A DNA stretch of 64,000 bases from Flavobacterium ranwuense (lineage in GTDB: Bacteria > Bacteroidota > Bacteroidia > Flavobacteriales > Flavobacteriaceae): positions 183,094-247,093 of the forward strand of contig NZ_SMLH01000005.1 of assembly GCF_004349315.1 (NCBI RefSeq). The letters are read 5' to 3'. A program made the translations under genes and the position numbers. Numbering within the stretch: the first letter of the stretch is position 1; each line of letters opens with the position of its first letter. The notes under the pieces were generated by a model. The model had not been told where the DNA came from and ran no database searches. It was given only the letters and a program-made list of their open reading frames with translations. This document shows, piece after piece, positions 17,994-25,406 of this stretch.

Positions 17994-18974
17994 ATGCCAT
18001 TTCATTACAATTACAAATTCGTTCTTGCCCTTGTTTTCACACTATTGCTCAGCAAAAATTTAATTGCTCAACATACCATTAATACCCGTACTTTTTATAA
18101 GCATGAAAAATATTTAGCTTCCGATGAATTACAAGGTCGATTTCCGGGAACAAAAGGCAACAATGATGCAGCGGCTTATATAGCAAAGTATTTTAAAAAA
18201 TATGGACTGCGAAAATTTGGCGACAGTTATATGCAATCTTTTAAATTATTTGTAAAACCGGAAACAAACCATGCAAAATCGGATAGTGTAACCACTCAAA
18301 ATGTGGTCGGATATATAGAAGGTTCAGATGAAACTTTAAAAAATGAATTCATTGTAATTGGTGCGCATTATGACCATTTGGGATGGGGAGGAAAAGGAAC
18401 GGGAAGCAAAAAGAAAGACACTATCGCTGTTCACAATGGCGCTGACGACAATGCTTCGGGAGTTTCGGCTTTGCTGTCTATTTTAAAAGAAGTATCAAAA
18501 ACGAATAACCGCCCTCTCAGAAGTATCATTTTTATAGGATTCAGCGGAGAAGAAGGAGGATTACTGGGTTCAAAATATTTTGTTAACCATCCACCGGTTG
18601 CCAATAATGCTATCAAATTGATGATTAACATGGATATGGTAGGCCGATTGAACAAAGAAAAACATTTATCCATGGGAGGTGCTGGAACCTTTCCTGACGG
18701 AGTAACATTAATGAAAAAATTAGGTGAAGGCAGCGGGCTCAATCCTATTGTCATTGCTGGCGACGTAGGAGGATCTGATCATGTTTCTTTTTACAAAAAA
18801 AACATTTCAGTTCTTGGGTTTCACACCGGAGGACATCCTCAATACCATACCCCGGAAGATGATGCACATTTAATCAACCAAGAAGGTGCTGTTTTAGTTT
18901 CCAAGTACATTTATAATGCATTAGTAACGATAGCCAATTACGACCAACCTTTGTATTTTATTAAACAGGATTAA
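17994..18974 (+). CDS. M28 family metallopeptidase, secreted
   Basis: A 326-residue di-zinc aminopeptidase-type enzyme. Residues 1-25 are a signal peptide (LALVFTLLLSKNLIAQ). Zinc ligands are visible in order: His125 (GAHYDH), bridging Asp151 (GADDNASG), Glu187 next to the general base Glu186 (SGEEGG), Asp214 (NMDMVGR) and His285 (QYHTPEDD). This is the complete M28 set, so the enzyme should be active in the periplasm or outside. No protease-associated domain is inserted and no T9SS sorting domain is present at the C-terminus. It stands alone. Confidence 0.93.
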   Translation: MPFHYNYKFVLALVFTLLLSKNLIAQHTINTRTFYKHEKYLASDELQGRFPGTKGNNDAAAYIAKYFKKYGLRKFGDSYMQSFKLFVKPETNHAKSDSVTTQNVVGYIEGSDETLKNEFIVIGAHYDHLGWGGKGTGSKKKDTIAVHNGADDNASGVSALLSILKEVSKTNNRPLRSIIFIGFSGEEGGLLGSKYFVNHPPVANNAIKLMINMDMVGRLNKEKHLSMGGAGTFPDGVTLMKKLGEGSGLNPIVIAGDVGGSDHVSFYKKNISVLGFHTGGHPQYHTPEDDAHLINQEGAVLVSKYIYNALVTIANYDQPLYFIKQD

Positions 18975-19093
18975 AAAAGACAGTCTAGCCTGCAAAATAA
19001 AACTGTACAAACTAATTTGATTTAGCGTCAACAACAGTGAGTCTAAATAAAGGTACGATAAACTGACTTAGGAACAATTTAGGCAAAAATTTG

Positions 19094-19101
19094 TATATTT
19101 G
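19094..19101 (+). promoter_or_regulatory. -7 promoter element (TATATTTG)
   Basis: TATATTTG matches TAnnTTTG, 41 bases before the ATG at 19143. Confidence 0.55.
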
Positions 19102-19142
19102 AAAAGCATTGTATAGACTAATGCCAATTAAAACAATACTAT

Positions 19143-19928
19143 ATGTCTCAAGATACAAAAGAATTAAAACTGGCCGTTCTCATTGATGCTGACAACGTTC
19201 CTTACAGCAATGTAAAAGGAATGATGGAAGAAATCGCTAAGTTTGGAACACCAACCACCAAACGTATTTATGCTGATTGGACTAAACCCAATGCTAACGG
19301 CTGGAAATCAGTTTTACTGGAACACGCTATTACTCCTATTCAACAATACAGTTATACCGTAGGCAAAAACTCTTCAGATTCTGCTATGATAATCGATGCC
19401 ATGGATTTATTATATTCAGACAAAGTGGATGGATTTTGCATCGTATCAAGTGACAGCGATTTTACACGTTTGGCCATCAGACTGAGAGAATCAGGAATGA
19501 AAGTCATTGGAATTGGAGAGAAAAAAACGCCCAACTCTTTTATAGTTGCCTGCGATCGTTTTATCTATATCGAAGTATTAGACGGAGCCATAAAGAAAAA
19601 ACAACCGAAACGTTCCTCAGATACTAAAAAACCAATTGGAAAACCCGTTGAAAAACCTGTTGAAAAATCACTAAGCAAAATAGATTTACATACCATAGAA
19701 CTTATCGAAACTACAATAGAAGATATTTGTGATGATGATGGCTGGGCATTTCTTGGCGATGTAGGAAACCTAATTGTAAAGAGAAAACCTGAATTCGACC
19801 CAAGAAACTATGGTTTTGCCAAATTAACTCCAATGTTAAAATCCCTAACCGATATACTTGAAATTGACGAAAGAGATTCTGATAAAAAAGGCATCAAACA
19901 CGTTTATGTTAGATTACGTTTTAGTTAA
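19143..19928 (+). CDS. NYN domain (PIN-like) protein with OST-HTH/LOTUS domain
   Basis: A 261-residue protein. Residues 10-145 form a LabA/DUF88-type NYN domain, a PIN-like nuclease fold: acidic residues Asp15 and Asp17 (LIDADN), Asp84 and Asp103/Asp105 (SSDSDF) make the metal site. After a Lys/Pro-rich linker (150-178, with GKPVEKPVEK repeats) the C-terminal 80 residues (about 183-258) match the OST-HTH/LOTUS fold that binds RNA. The combination suggests an RNA-directed nuclease or RNA-binding regulator. Its stop codon overlaps that of the convergent histidine kinase gene by four bases. Confidence 0.85.
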   Translation: MSQDTKELKLAVLIDADNVPYSNVKGMMEEIAKFGTPTTKRIYADWTKPNANGWKSVLLEHAITPIQQYSYTVGKNSSDSAMIIDAMDLLYSDKVDGFCIVSSDSDFTRLAIRLRESGMKVIGIGEKKTPNSFIVACDRFIYIEVLDGAIKKKQPKRSSDTKKPIGKPVEKPVEKSLSKIDLHTIELIETTIEDICDDDGWAFLGDVGNLIVKRKPEFDPRNYGFAKLTPMLKSLTDILEIDERDSDKKGIKHVYVRLRFS

Positions 19929-22306
19929 ACTAATTTTTTTATCGCACGATATAAAGTATCATTTTTAATCGGTTTAGATAAATAATGATTCATCCCAATT
20001 TCTGCCACACGTAATTTAGTACTTTCCATCACGTCAGCGGTTACTGCAATAATGGGGACAGAAGCATTAGCTGCTCCTGCTTCCCCATTTCTGATAGCTA
20101 TTGTTGCTTCATATCCATCCATCACCGGCATTTGAAGATCCATTAGTACAATATCAAAATGGTTAGTTTTAAAAGCATCCAAGCATTCCTGACCGTTATT
20201 TGCATAAACTACGGTTGTGTTCAGCCATTTTTTAGTGATCATTTTAACAACCATTTGATTAATGGGATTATCTTCAACTACTAAAACTGATTTGCCTTCT
20301 AAATCGTAAACTGTGGGCTTGTCCAAAACTTCTGCCTTTTCTTGTTGCGGTACTATATCAAAATCAAGAGTAATTATACAGGTAGTGCCTTCATTGACTT
20401 TACTGTCCAATTCAATGCTACCGTTTTGCATATCCACTAAAGTCTTTACGATATAAAGACCTAATCCAAGTCCTCCAAACTTTCTCTTATTATCAATGCT
20501 ATTTTGAGAAAAGGAATCAAAAATACTATTTATTTTTTCTTGAGGAATTCCTACGCCAGAGTCTGAAACTGTCAATTTCAAACTTGCTCGATTATTTTCC
20601 TTAATCTTACAGTCTACATCAAATTTCACAAAACCTTTAGATGTAAATTTAATGGCATTATTTAATACATTATTCACAACTTGAACCAACCTGGTCACAT
20701 CACCAATCACAAGATTAGGAATCGCATCTGATTTTAAAAATTGAAATTCTAGTCCTTGGTCTTTAGCTCTATTGACGGCATTGTTTTTTAAATTCTCTAG
20801 AATTTCATCGGGGTTAAACTGCACAGACTCGAGTTTTAATTCTTTTTTCTCAATTTTAGAGAAATCTAAAATATCATTAACAGAACTCAATAAACTATGT
20901 GAAGAGTACTTTATAATTTGACAATTTTTTCTAATTTTATCATCCGTAACCTCAACAGATATAGAATCAATCATATTCATAATTGCATTCAAAGGCGTTC
21001 TTAATTCATGGCTGATATTCGATAAAAAATAAGATTTCAAATCATTCATTTCCTCAGATCGAACTAAAGCAAGTCGATTCAGTTCATTTTTTTCGTTTTT
21101 AAGATTCCTGATCAAATTTGCCATAGAAAGCGAAAGGAATATAATTTCTAAACCAGTACCTAATTTCGAACTGTTTTGTGTTAAAAAAGAATTAGGAACC
21201 TGACCAAAATTATTAAGAATAAAAATACCAAAACCTAGAATCAAAAAGAGGATACCTGCAGTAAAAAAGGAATCAACGGCCAATTTTTTATAATATAGAT
21301 AAAAAACAGAACTAATAATCAAGATCAGAATCAGTAAACCAAGTACATTGGCTAATGGATAAGATATCGCCAAGGCTGAAGGGATAAAAAGAATACACAA
21401 TATCAAAACAAAAGCTAAAAAATAAACTACGTTAAAAAGAAAGTAAATCGTTTTATTGTGTTTTTTTATATTCAAAAAAACTTCACTGTATTTTCCCAAT
21501 AAAAAGCCAGCCATCATCGCAAAAAACAATACAGCATGATTTGAAAACCAACCGCCTCCAGGTGTAATCAACTCATAAAAATAACCATCTAAAGAAAATT
21601 GCATTAAACCAATAAAAACAACATATAAACTATAGTATAGAAATGTTTTTGTGCGTAAAGCAAAAAAGAAAAAGAAGTAAATAATAGAGACAGTTGTCAG
21701 AATACCATAGAAAATACCAAACACCAATTGCTCATTAGAAATAGTCTTAATAAAGTTTTCTGATGAATGAAGCATTACTGGCATTTTTATAACTTCTCCA
21801 TCACTTTTGAGATGTAAAAATAATTTCAAGCTAGATCTTGGAGTAATTTCAATTTTAAAAATGGTTTTACGGTTATCAAAGCTACGTTTAGAATAATCCA
21901 TATTATCTCCACTGACTTTTTTAGTTATTTCTCCTGAAACTCCATCCACAATAAACAACTCGACTAAATCAGTTATGGGACGCGCCGTTTCTAAATAATA
22001 GTTCAATACTAAATCTGTCGGGTTTTTAAGTTCTGTTTTTGCCCAAAAATTACTTTGAGTAAAACCTAAGTCATCATTTTCGGTTTCAAGCTTTTTAGGA
22101 TTTAATGTGTTATAATTATTAATTACATATTTAATATCTAAATTTCTTTGACCTACATCCGTAATTGTAGTATACTTATGAAGGGAAATATCTTTAGTAA
22201 GCATATCACTTCTAAAAACATATTGTGAATATGTGTTTGAAAAAAACAACATAAATAGTACTAATCTTAAAGCAATGTAAAATTGTTTATGCATTTTTTG
22301 ACCCAT
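19925..22306 (-). CDS. Hybrid sensor histidine kinase/response regulator with 7TMR-DISM sensor
   Basis: A 793-residue inner-membrane sensor. A signal sequence (residues 6-28) leads a periplasmic 7TMR-DISM extracellular domain (about 40-185), then seven helices (about 192-400, 7TMR-DISM). HisKA follows with the phospho-accepting His433 (SNISHELRTPLN), an ATPase domain with N-box NVLNNAIKF, G1 DSGVGIP and G2 GGLGLGLYIV, and a receiver domain with Asp723 (LMDLQMPVMDG) and Lys778. All catalytic residues are present. DISM2-type sensors often bind carbohydrate-like ligands; that is inference. No output regulator is encoded next to it. The ATG of residue 5 is an alternative start. Confidence 0.92.
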   Translation of the reverse strand: MGQKMHKQFYIALRLVLFMLFFSNTYSQYVFRSDMLTKDISLHKYTTITDVGQRNLDIKYVINNYNTLNPKKLETENDDLGFTQSNFWAKTELKNPTDLVLNYYLETARPITDLVELFIVDGVSGEITKKVSGDNMDYSKRSFDNRKTIFKIEITPRSSLKLFLHLKSDGEVIKMPVMLHSSENFIKTISNEQLVFGIFYGILTTVSIIYFFFFFALRTKTFLYYSLYVVFIGLMQFSLDGYFYELITPGGGWFSNHAVLFFAMMAGFLLGKYSEVFLNIKKHNKTIYFLFNVVYFLAFVLILCILFIPSALAISYPLANVLGLLILILIISSVFYLYYKKLAVDSFFTAGILFLILGFGIFILNNFGQVPNSFLTQNSSKLGTGLEIIFLSLSMANLIRNLKNEKNELNRLALVRSEEMNDLKSYFLSNISHELRTPLNAIMNMIDSISVEVTDDKIRKNCQIIKYSSHSLLSSVNDILDFSKIEKKELKLESVQFNPDEILENLKNNAVNRAKDQGLEFQFLKSDAIPNLVIGDVTRLVQVVNNVLNNAIKFTSKGFVKFDVDCKIKENNRASLKLTVSDSGVGIPQEKINSIFDSFSQNSIDNKRKFGGLGLGLYIVKTLVDMQNGSIELDSKVNEGTTCIITLDFDIVPQQEKAEVLDKPTVYDLEGKSVLVVEDNPINQMVVKMITKKWLNTTVVYANNGQECLDAFKTNHFDIVLMDLQMPVMDGYEATIAIRNGEAGAANASVPIIAVTADVMESTKLRVAEIGMNHYLSKPIKNDTLYRAIKKLV

Positions 22307-22334
22307 TATCTAATAAATTATGACCTACCTAAAC

Positions 22335-22375
22335 GATATACGTAAAAAAATAACCTTTTAGTTTTTACGTATATC
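22335..22375. terminator. 14-bp inverted repeat upstream of the histidine kinase gene
   Basis: GATATACGTAAAAA (22335-22348) and TTTTTACGTATATC (22362-22375) form a perfect stem, followed on the + strand by nine T. It lies 29 bases upstream of the minus-strand kinase start, so it is either a terminator stopping + transcription or a regulatory hairpin/operator in the kinase leader. Confidence 0.55.
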
Positions 22376-22494
22376 ATTTTTTTTATTCTCAATCTTTCGT
22401 TTTGTGAAATAAAACAATTCATTACAAATAATAACATCAAAAGAAGAAAATATTTAATATTCTTACTAATTTAGTCATTGAAATAACTTTTATC

Positions 22495-23311
22495 ATAAGA
22501 CAAAAATTTTTCTTTTTAGGAATTACCGCATTTATAATCACTCTAATTGTTTATTTGTATTTTAAAACTGGTCTGTTTTTGATGGGATTTATATTTGTCC
22601 TAATTATTAATTGGTTTTGCAAATAGTATTCAAACCAAACATGCTATTTTAAGAAATTTTCCGGTTTTGGGTTATTTTATATATCTATTTGAAATGATAG
22701 CTCCTGAAATTCAGCAATATTTTATAGAACGTTCCACTGATGGAAAGCCTTTCTCAAGAAATCAACACTCTCTTGTATATCAAAGAGCCAAAAAATTGAT
22801 TCTACAACTGCTTTTTGAACGCAATTAAATCTAAATCAATCAAGCTACGAGGGCATTAAACATTCTATTTTCCATACAGTTGTTAACGAAGTACTACCGC
22901 GAGTTTTAGTTGGCGAACGAGACTGCACACAACCCTATCTCGCTTCATTATTAAACATACTGTGATGAGTCCTTCGAGCGGTAGCCCTTGGGGCTGATAT
23001 GTGTAACAGCGCACGTGAATTTATGTTTTCATTAGGTTGTATTCAAGCGTGCGTTGTAATAATCAATGTCCTACTGGGATGATGCTACACAAAATAAAAT
23101 GCTGATGAGAGGATTGGTTGTGACTGACAAATCGGAGCGAGTATATCATTTTCATAAAAACACTTTACACGTAGCTAACGAACTTCTTGCTGCTGCAGGT
23201 AAAAAAAGTTTTGCCGATGCTGATATTAGCATTTTCATGCGTGGTGATGAATTTGCCCATTTATCTGATTTGTATTTCCCAGATAATTTAAAAAGTGTCC
23301 GAAAACATTAA
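22495..23311 (+). pseudogene. Remnant of FMN-binding glutamate synthase-like gene
   Basis: Pieces of one protein appear in changing frames. 22495-22626 gives RQKFFFLGITAFIITLIVYL and ends at a stop; shifting frame near 22617 gives FANSIQTKHAILRNFPVLGYF to FSRNQHSLVYQRAK; another frame from about 22799 gives NLNQSSYEGIKHSI to QPYLASLLNI; after a large gap, 22980-23037 gives ALGADMCNSAREFMFSLGCI; and 23079-23311 gives TQNKMLMRGLVVTDKSERVY to the end. These match the N-terminus and C-terminus of the ~530-aa flavobacterial FMN-binding glutamate synthase-like protein. The start codon is ATA, there are at least four frame or stop lesions, and the middle ~250 residues, including most of the FMN barrel, are deleted. 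Confidence 0.85.
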
Positions 23312-23457
23312 AACAAAAAAGGAGGGCGTTTATAGCCCTCCAGTTGTCTGTTCTGATTTACCATTATCAACTCATACAATTATATTAGTATAGCTGACTA
23401 TTGAATTATCATATCTTATTGTAAGACTGACATACTCAAGTAATTAATCAAAACCAC
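23312..23457 (-). ncRNA. Tandem structured RNA gene, copy A
   Basis: On the minus strand a promoter word TATCTTTG (23468-23461) is followed by ~145 transcribed bases and a terminator (GGAGGGC...GCCCTCC at 23321-23341, then six T). The RNA starts GUGUGGUUUUGAUUAAUUAC and its 3' part reads GGUAAAUCAGAACAG; GUUUUGAUU pairs with AAUCAGAAC to close a terminal stem. Inside are a GUCUUA-CAA-UAAGAU hairpin and an AUAC...GUAU hairpin. No open reading frame is seen. It is the most divergent copy with B. Confidence 0.75.
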
Positions 23458-23460
23458 ACT

Positions 23461-23521
23461 CAAAGATACAATTTACTTTCACTAAAGAAACTAAAAATCA
23501 AATGTTTAACGAATCATTAAC
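23461..23521 (-). promoter_or_regulatory. Promoter and upstream direct repeat of RNA copy A
   Basis: The -7 element is CAAAGATA read on + (23461-23468). The direct repeat TTAAC-N6-TTAAC occupies 23506-23521, 38 bases upstream of the -7 box, as in the other three copies. Confidence 0.65.
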
Positions 23522-23648
23522 GCACTAATTCATAGTATAGGAATTGCATTCAAATAGTGATTTTATGCTTATAAAATTCGTCCTTCTAATTGCTATGGAA
23601 AAATCATTAAAATTCCTTTTAAAATTAAAATCCTTGGAATTGAACCAT

Positions 23649-23788
23649 AAAAAAAGGAGGCCTTTTTAAAGGGCCTCCTATGTGATTCTGAATTACCGAT
23701 ATAACTGTTACCGTTACTGGTATAGTCGATTGTGAGTTATTAATCTCATTATAAGATTAATATTCTCAGGTATTCAATCAGAATCACA
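23649..23788 (-). ncRNA. Tandem structured RNA gene, copy B
   Basis: Promoter TATCTTTG (23799-23792, minus), then ~140 bases ending in a terminator with a GGAGGCC/GGCCTCC stem (23656-23678) and seven T. The terminal stem is AUGUGAUUCUGA pairing with UCAGAAUCACAU, a perfect 12 bp; its bases differ from copies A, C and D at both sides of the helix, keeping the pairing. Internal hairpins AUUAAUCU...AGAUUAAU and UACC...GGUA occupy the same places as in the other copies. A direct repeat TTAAC-N6-TTAAC lies at 23838-23853. Confidence 0.77.
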
Positions 23789-23929
23789 TATCAAAGATAT
23801 TATTTTTAATCAAAAAACACAGCTAATAACCAACACTTTAACCAATAATTAACGTGTCAATTTACAGCATTAAAATTGCTTTAGAAAAAAAGCAAACAGG
23901 AAATTATTACTGCTCTTGTATATAGCCAC

Positions 23930-24069
23930 AAAAAAGGAGGCCTTTTTAAAGGGCCTCCGAATGTAGATTTTGATTTACCATTTATCAAACATACCTTTCA
24001 GTATGAAATGACTATTTGAATTAGCTTTTCTTTGCAGATAGTTTTACTCAAGTGATTAATCAAAACCAC
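23930..24069 (-). ncRNA. Tandem structured RNA gene, copy C
   Basis: Promoter TATCTTTG (24080-24073, minus) with a TTTG 18 bases further upstream as -33 element. The ~140-base RNA begins GUGUGGUUUUGAUUAAUCAC and ends in a GGAGGCCC/GGGCCTCC-type terminator (23936-23958) and six T. GGUUUUGAUU pairs with AAUCAAAAUC; inside are ACUAU/AUAGU and CAUAC-UGAAAG-GUAUG hairpins. Copies C and D are nearly identical. The upstream site is TTAAC-N6-TTAAC at 24118-24133 and merges into the palindrome ATTAACGCGTTAAT. Confidence 0.8.
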
Positions 24070-24260
24070 ACTCAAAGATACAATTTACTTTTACAAAACA
24101 AACTGCAAATCAGACCTTTAACTAATTATTAACGCGTTAATTAATAATATTGAAATACTGTCAAATATTAATTTTAGCCTTATAAAATTCGTCTCTCTAA
24201 ATCTTATAGAAAAGTTTCTGAAATCCCTTTCAAAAAATAAAATCATTAGAATTGAACCAT

Positions 24261-24401
24261 AAAAAAAGGAGGCCTTTTAAAGGGCCTCCGAATGTAGATT
24301 TTGATTTACCATTTATCAAACATACCGTTCAGTATGAAATGACAATTTGAATACTCTTCTCCTTGCAGATGGTTTTTACTCAAGTGATTAATCAAAACCA
24401 C
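24261..24401 (-). ncRNA. Tandem structured RNA gene, copy D
   Basis: Promoter TATCTTTG (24412-24405, minus). The ~140-base RNA is nearly identical to copy C, with the hairpin CAUAC-UGAACG-GUAUG and the same terminal stem, and ends in a GGAGGCC/GGCCTCC terminator (24268-24289) and seven T. The direct repeat TTAAC-N6-TTAAC lies at 24449-24464, 37 bases above the -7 box. This is the copy nearest rdgB, which reads away from it. Confidence 0.8.
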
Positions 24402-24590
24402 ACTCAAAGATACAACTTATGTTAGTTGAAACTTTAAAAAACAGCACTTTAACCCTAAATTAACATGTTGACTTTTAATTGATTACATTTAAATGCATTC
24501 TTTGAATTCCAAACAATATAGAGATCGCTATAATTAACAGGCAGTTCGGACTACTATTGCCATCATCCCGACGAGATATCTAAAAAAATG

Positions 24591-24598
24591 TATCTTTG
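24591..24598 (+). promoter_or_regulatory. rdgB -7 promoter element (TATCTTTG)
   Basis: TATCTTTG fits TAnnTTTG and lies 25 bases before the ATG at 24623. It overlaps the in-frame TTG at 24596, which excludes that start. Confidence 0.65.
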
Positions 24599-24622
24599 GA
24601 GTGTAAAATTAAAACCAATAAT

Positions 24623-25201
24623 ATGCAACTTGTTTTCGCTTCCAATAACAAAAATAAAATACTTGAGATACAAAGCATACTTCCAGACACGATTGAAATT
24701 CTAAGCTTAGAAAGTATTGGTTGTTATGAAGATATTCCCGAAACCGCTGAAACAATTGAAGGTAATGCAATTCTAAAAGCCAATTATGTTACCAAAAAAT
24801 ACGGTTACAACTGCTTTGCTGATGATACTGGACTGGAAGTGGATTCCCTGAATGGCGAACCTGGTGTTTACTCCGCAAGGTATGCAGGAGAGCAACGCAA
24901 TTCTGATGACAATATGAATAAATTATTAGAATGCTTATCCAATAAAAGCAATAGAAAAGCACAATTCAAAACAGTGATTGCATTGAATTTAAATGGGAAA
25001 CAGGATCTTTTTACAGGAATTGCCCGAGGCGAAATTACTTTAGAAAAATCAGGAAATCAAGGATTTGGCTACGACCCTATTTTCAAACCTGAAGAATACC
25101 AAGAAACTTTTGCCCAATTATCATTGGACATAAAAAATAAAATCAGCCACAGAGGAAAAGCCACACAACAACTAATTGATTTTTTGAAATTGAATAAATA
25201 A
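24623..25201 (+). CDS. rdgB: Non-canonical purine NTP pyrophosphatase (RdgB/HAM1)
   Basis: A 192-residue house-cleaning enzyme that hydrolyses dITP and XTP to monophosphates and so prevents their incorporation into DNA. From the chosen ATG it shows FASNNKNK (5-12), the metal-binding [10 protein letters not shown] (~67-76), GFGYDPIF (~146-153) and the final SHRGKA (~173-178), the complete motif set of the Ham1 family. Length is normal. A longer frame from a TTG at 24596 would overlap the promoter and is rejected. It stands alone between the RNA array and the helicase gene. Confidence 0.95.
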   Translation: MQLVFASNNKNKILEIQSILPDTIEILSLESIGCYEDIPETAETIEGNAILKANYVTKKYGYNCFADDTGLEVDSLNGEPGVYSARYAGEQRNSDDNMNKLLECLSNKSNRKAQFKTVIALNLNGKQDLFTGIARGEITLEKSGNQGFGYDPIFKPEEYQETFAQLSLDIKNKISHRGKATQQLIDFLKLNK

Positions 25202-25377
25202 ATGCTCTGAAATACAACATTTTTATAACAAAAAAACATATTTAAAGTCGTAATCTCACACTGAAATCCTAAATCAAAATCCATAATTCGCAAATAAAAA
25301 ACATAACTTTCTGATTATCAAATTATAATAAATCATTAAATCTTGGAATAGCATTAGTTTATATGAATTATTAACAG

Positions 25378-25385
25378 TAATTTTG
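25378..25385 (+). promoter_or_regulatory. -7 promoter element (TAATTTTG)
   Basis: TAATTTTG matches TAnnTTTG and lies 21 bases before the ATG at 25407. The in-frame TTG at 25383 lies within it. Confidence 0.6.
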
Positions 25386-25406
25386 CACCCTATTTTAAAA
25401 ATACAT

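Larger units (their letters stand above)
23312..24472 (-). repeat. Four-unit tandem array of promoter-RNA-terminator units
   Basis: Units of 331, 281 and 332 bp (measured between -7 boxes) repeat the order: upstream direct repeat, TATCTTTG, RNA, terminator. The spacer between A and B and the spacer between C and D are also homologous (shared words TTATAAAATTCGTC and GAATTGAACCATAAAAAAAGG), while the B-C spacer is unrelated. The array therefore grew by segmental duplication. Unlike CRISPR, repeats are long, divergent and each carries its own promoter. Confidence 0.85.

Noticed and set aside
23066..23311. Independent 81-aa gene
   Set aside because: It is the C-terminal remnant of the glutamate synthase-like gene; the upstream pieces occur in other frames.
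23312..24472. CRISPR array
   Set aside because: Repeats are ~300 bp, divergent, and each includes a promoter and terminator; there are no short identical repeats with unique spacers and no cas genes.
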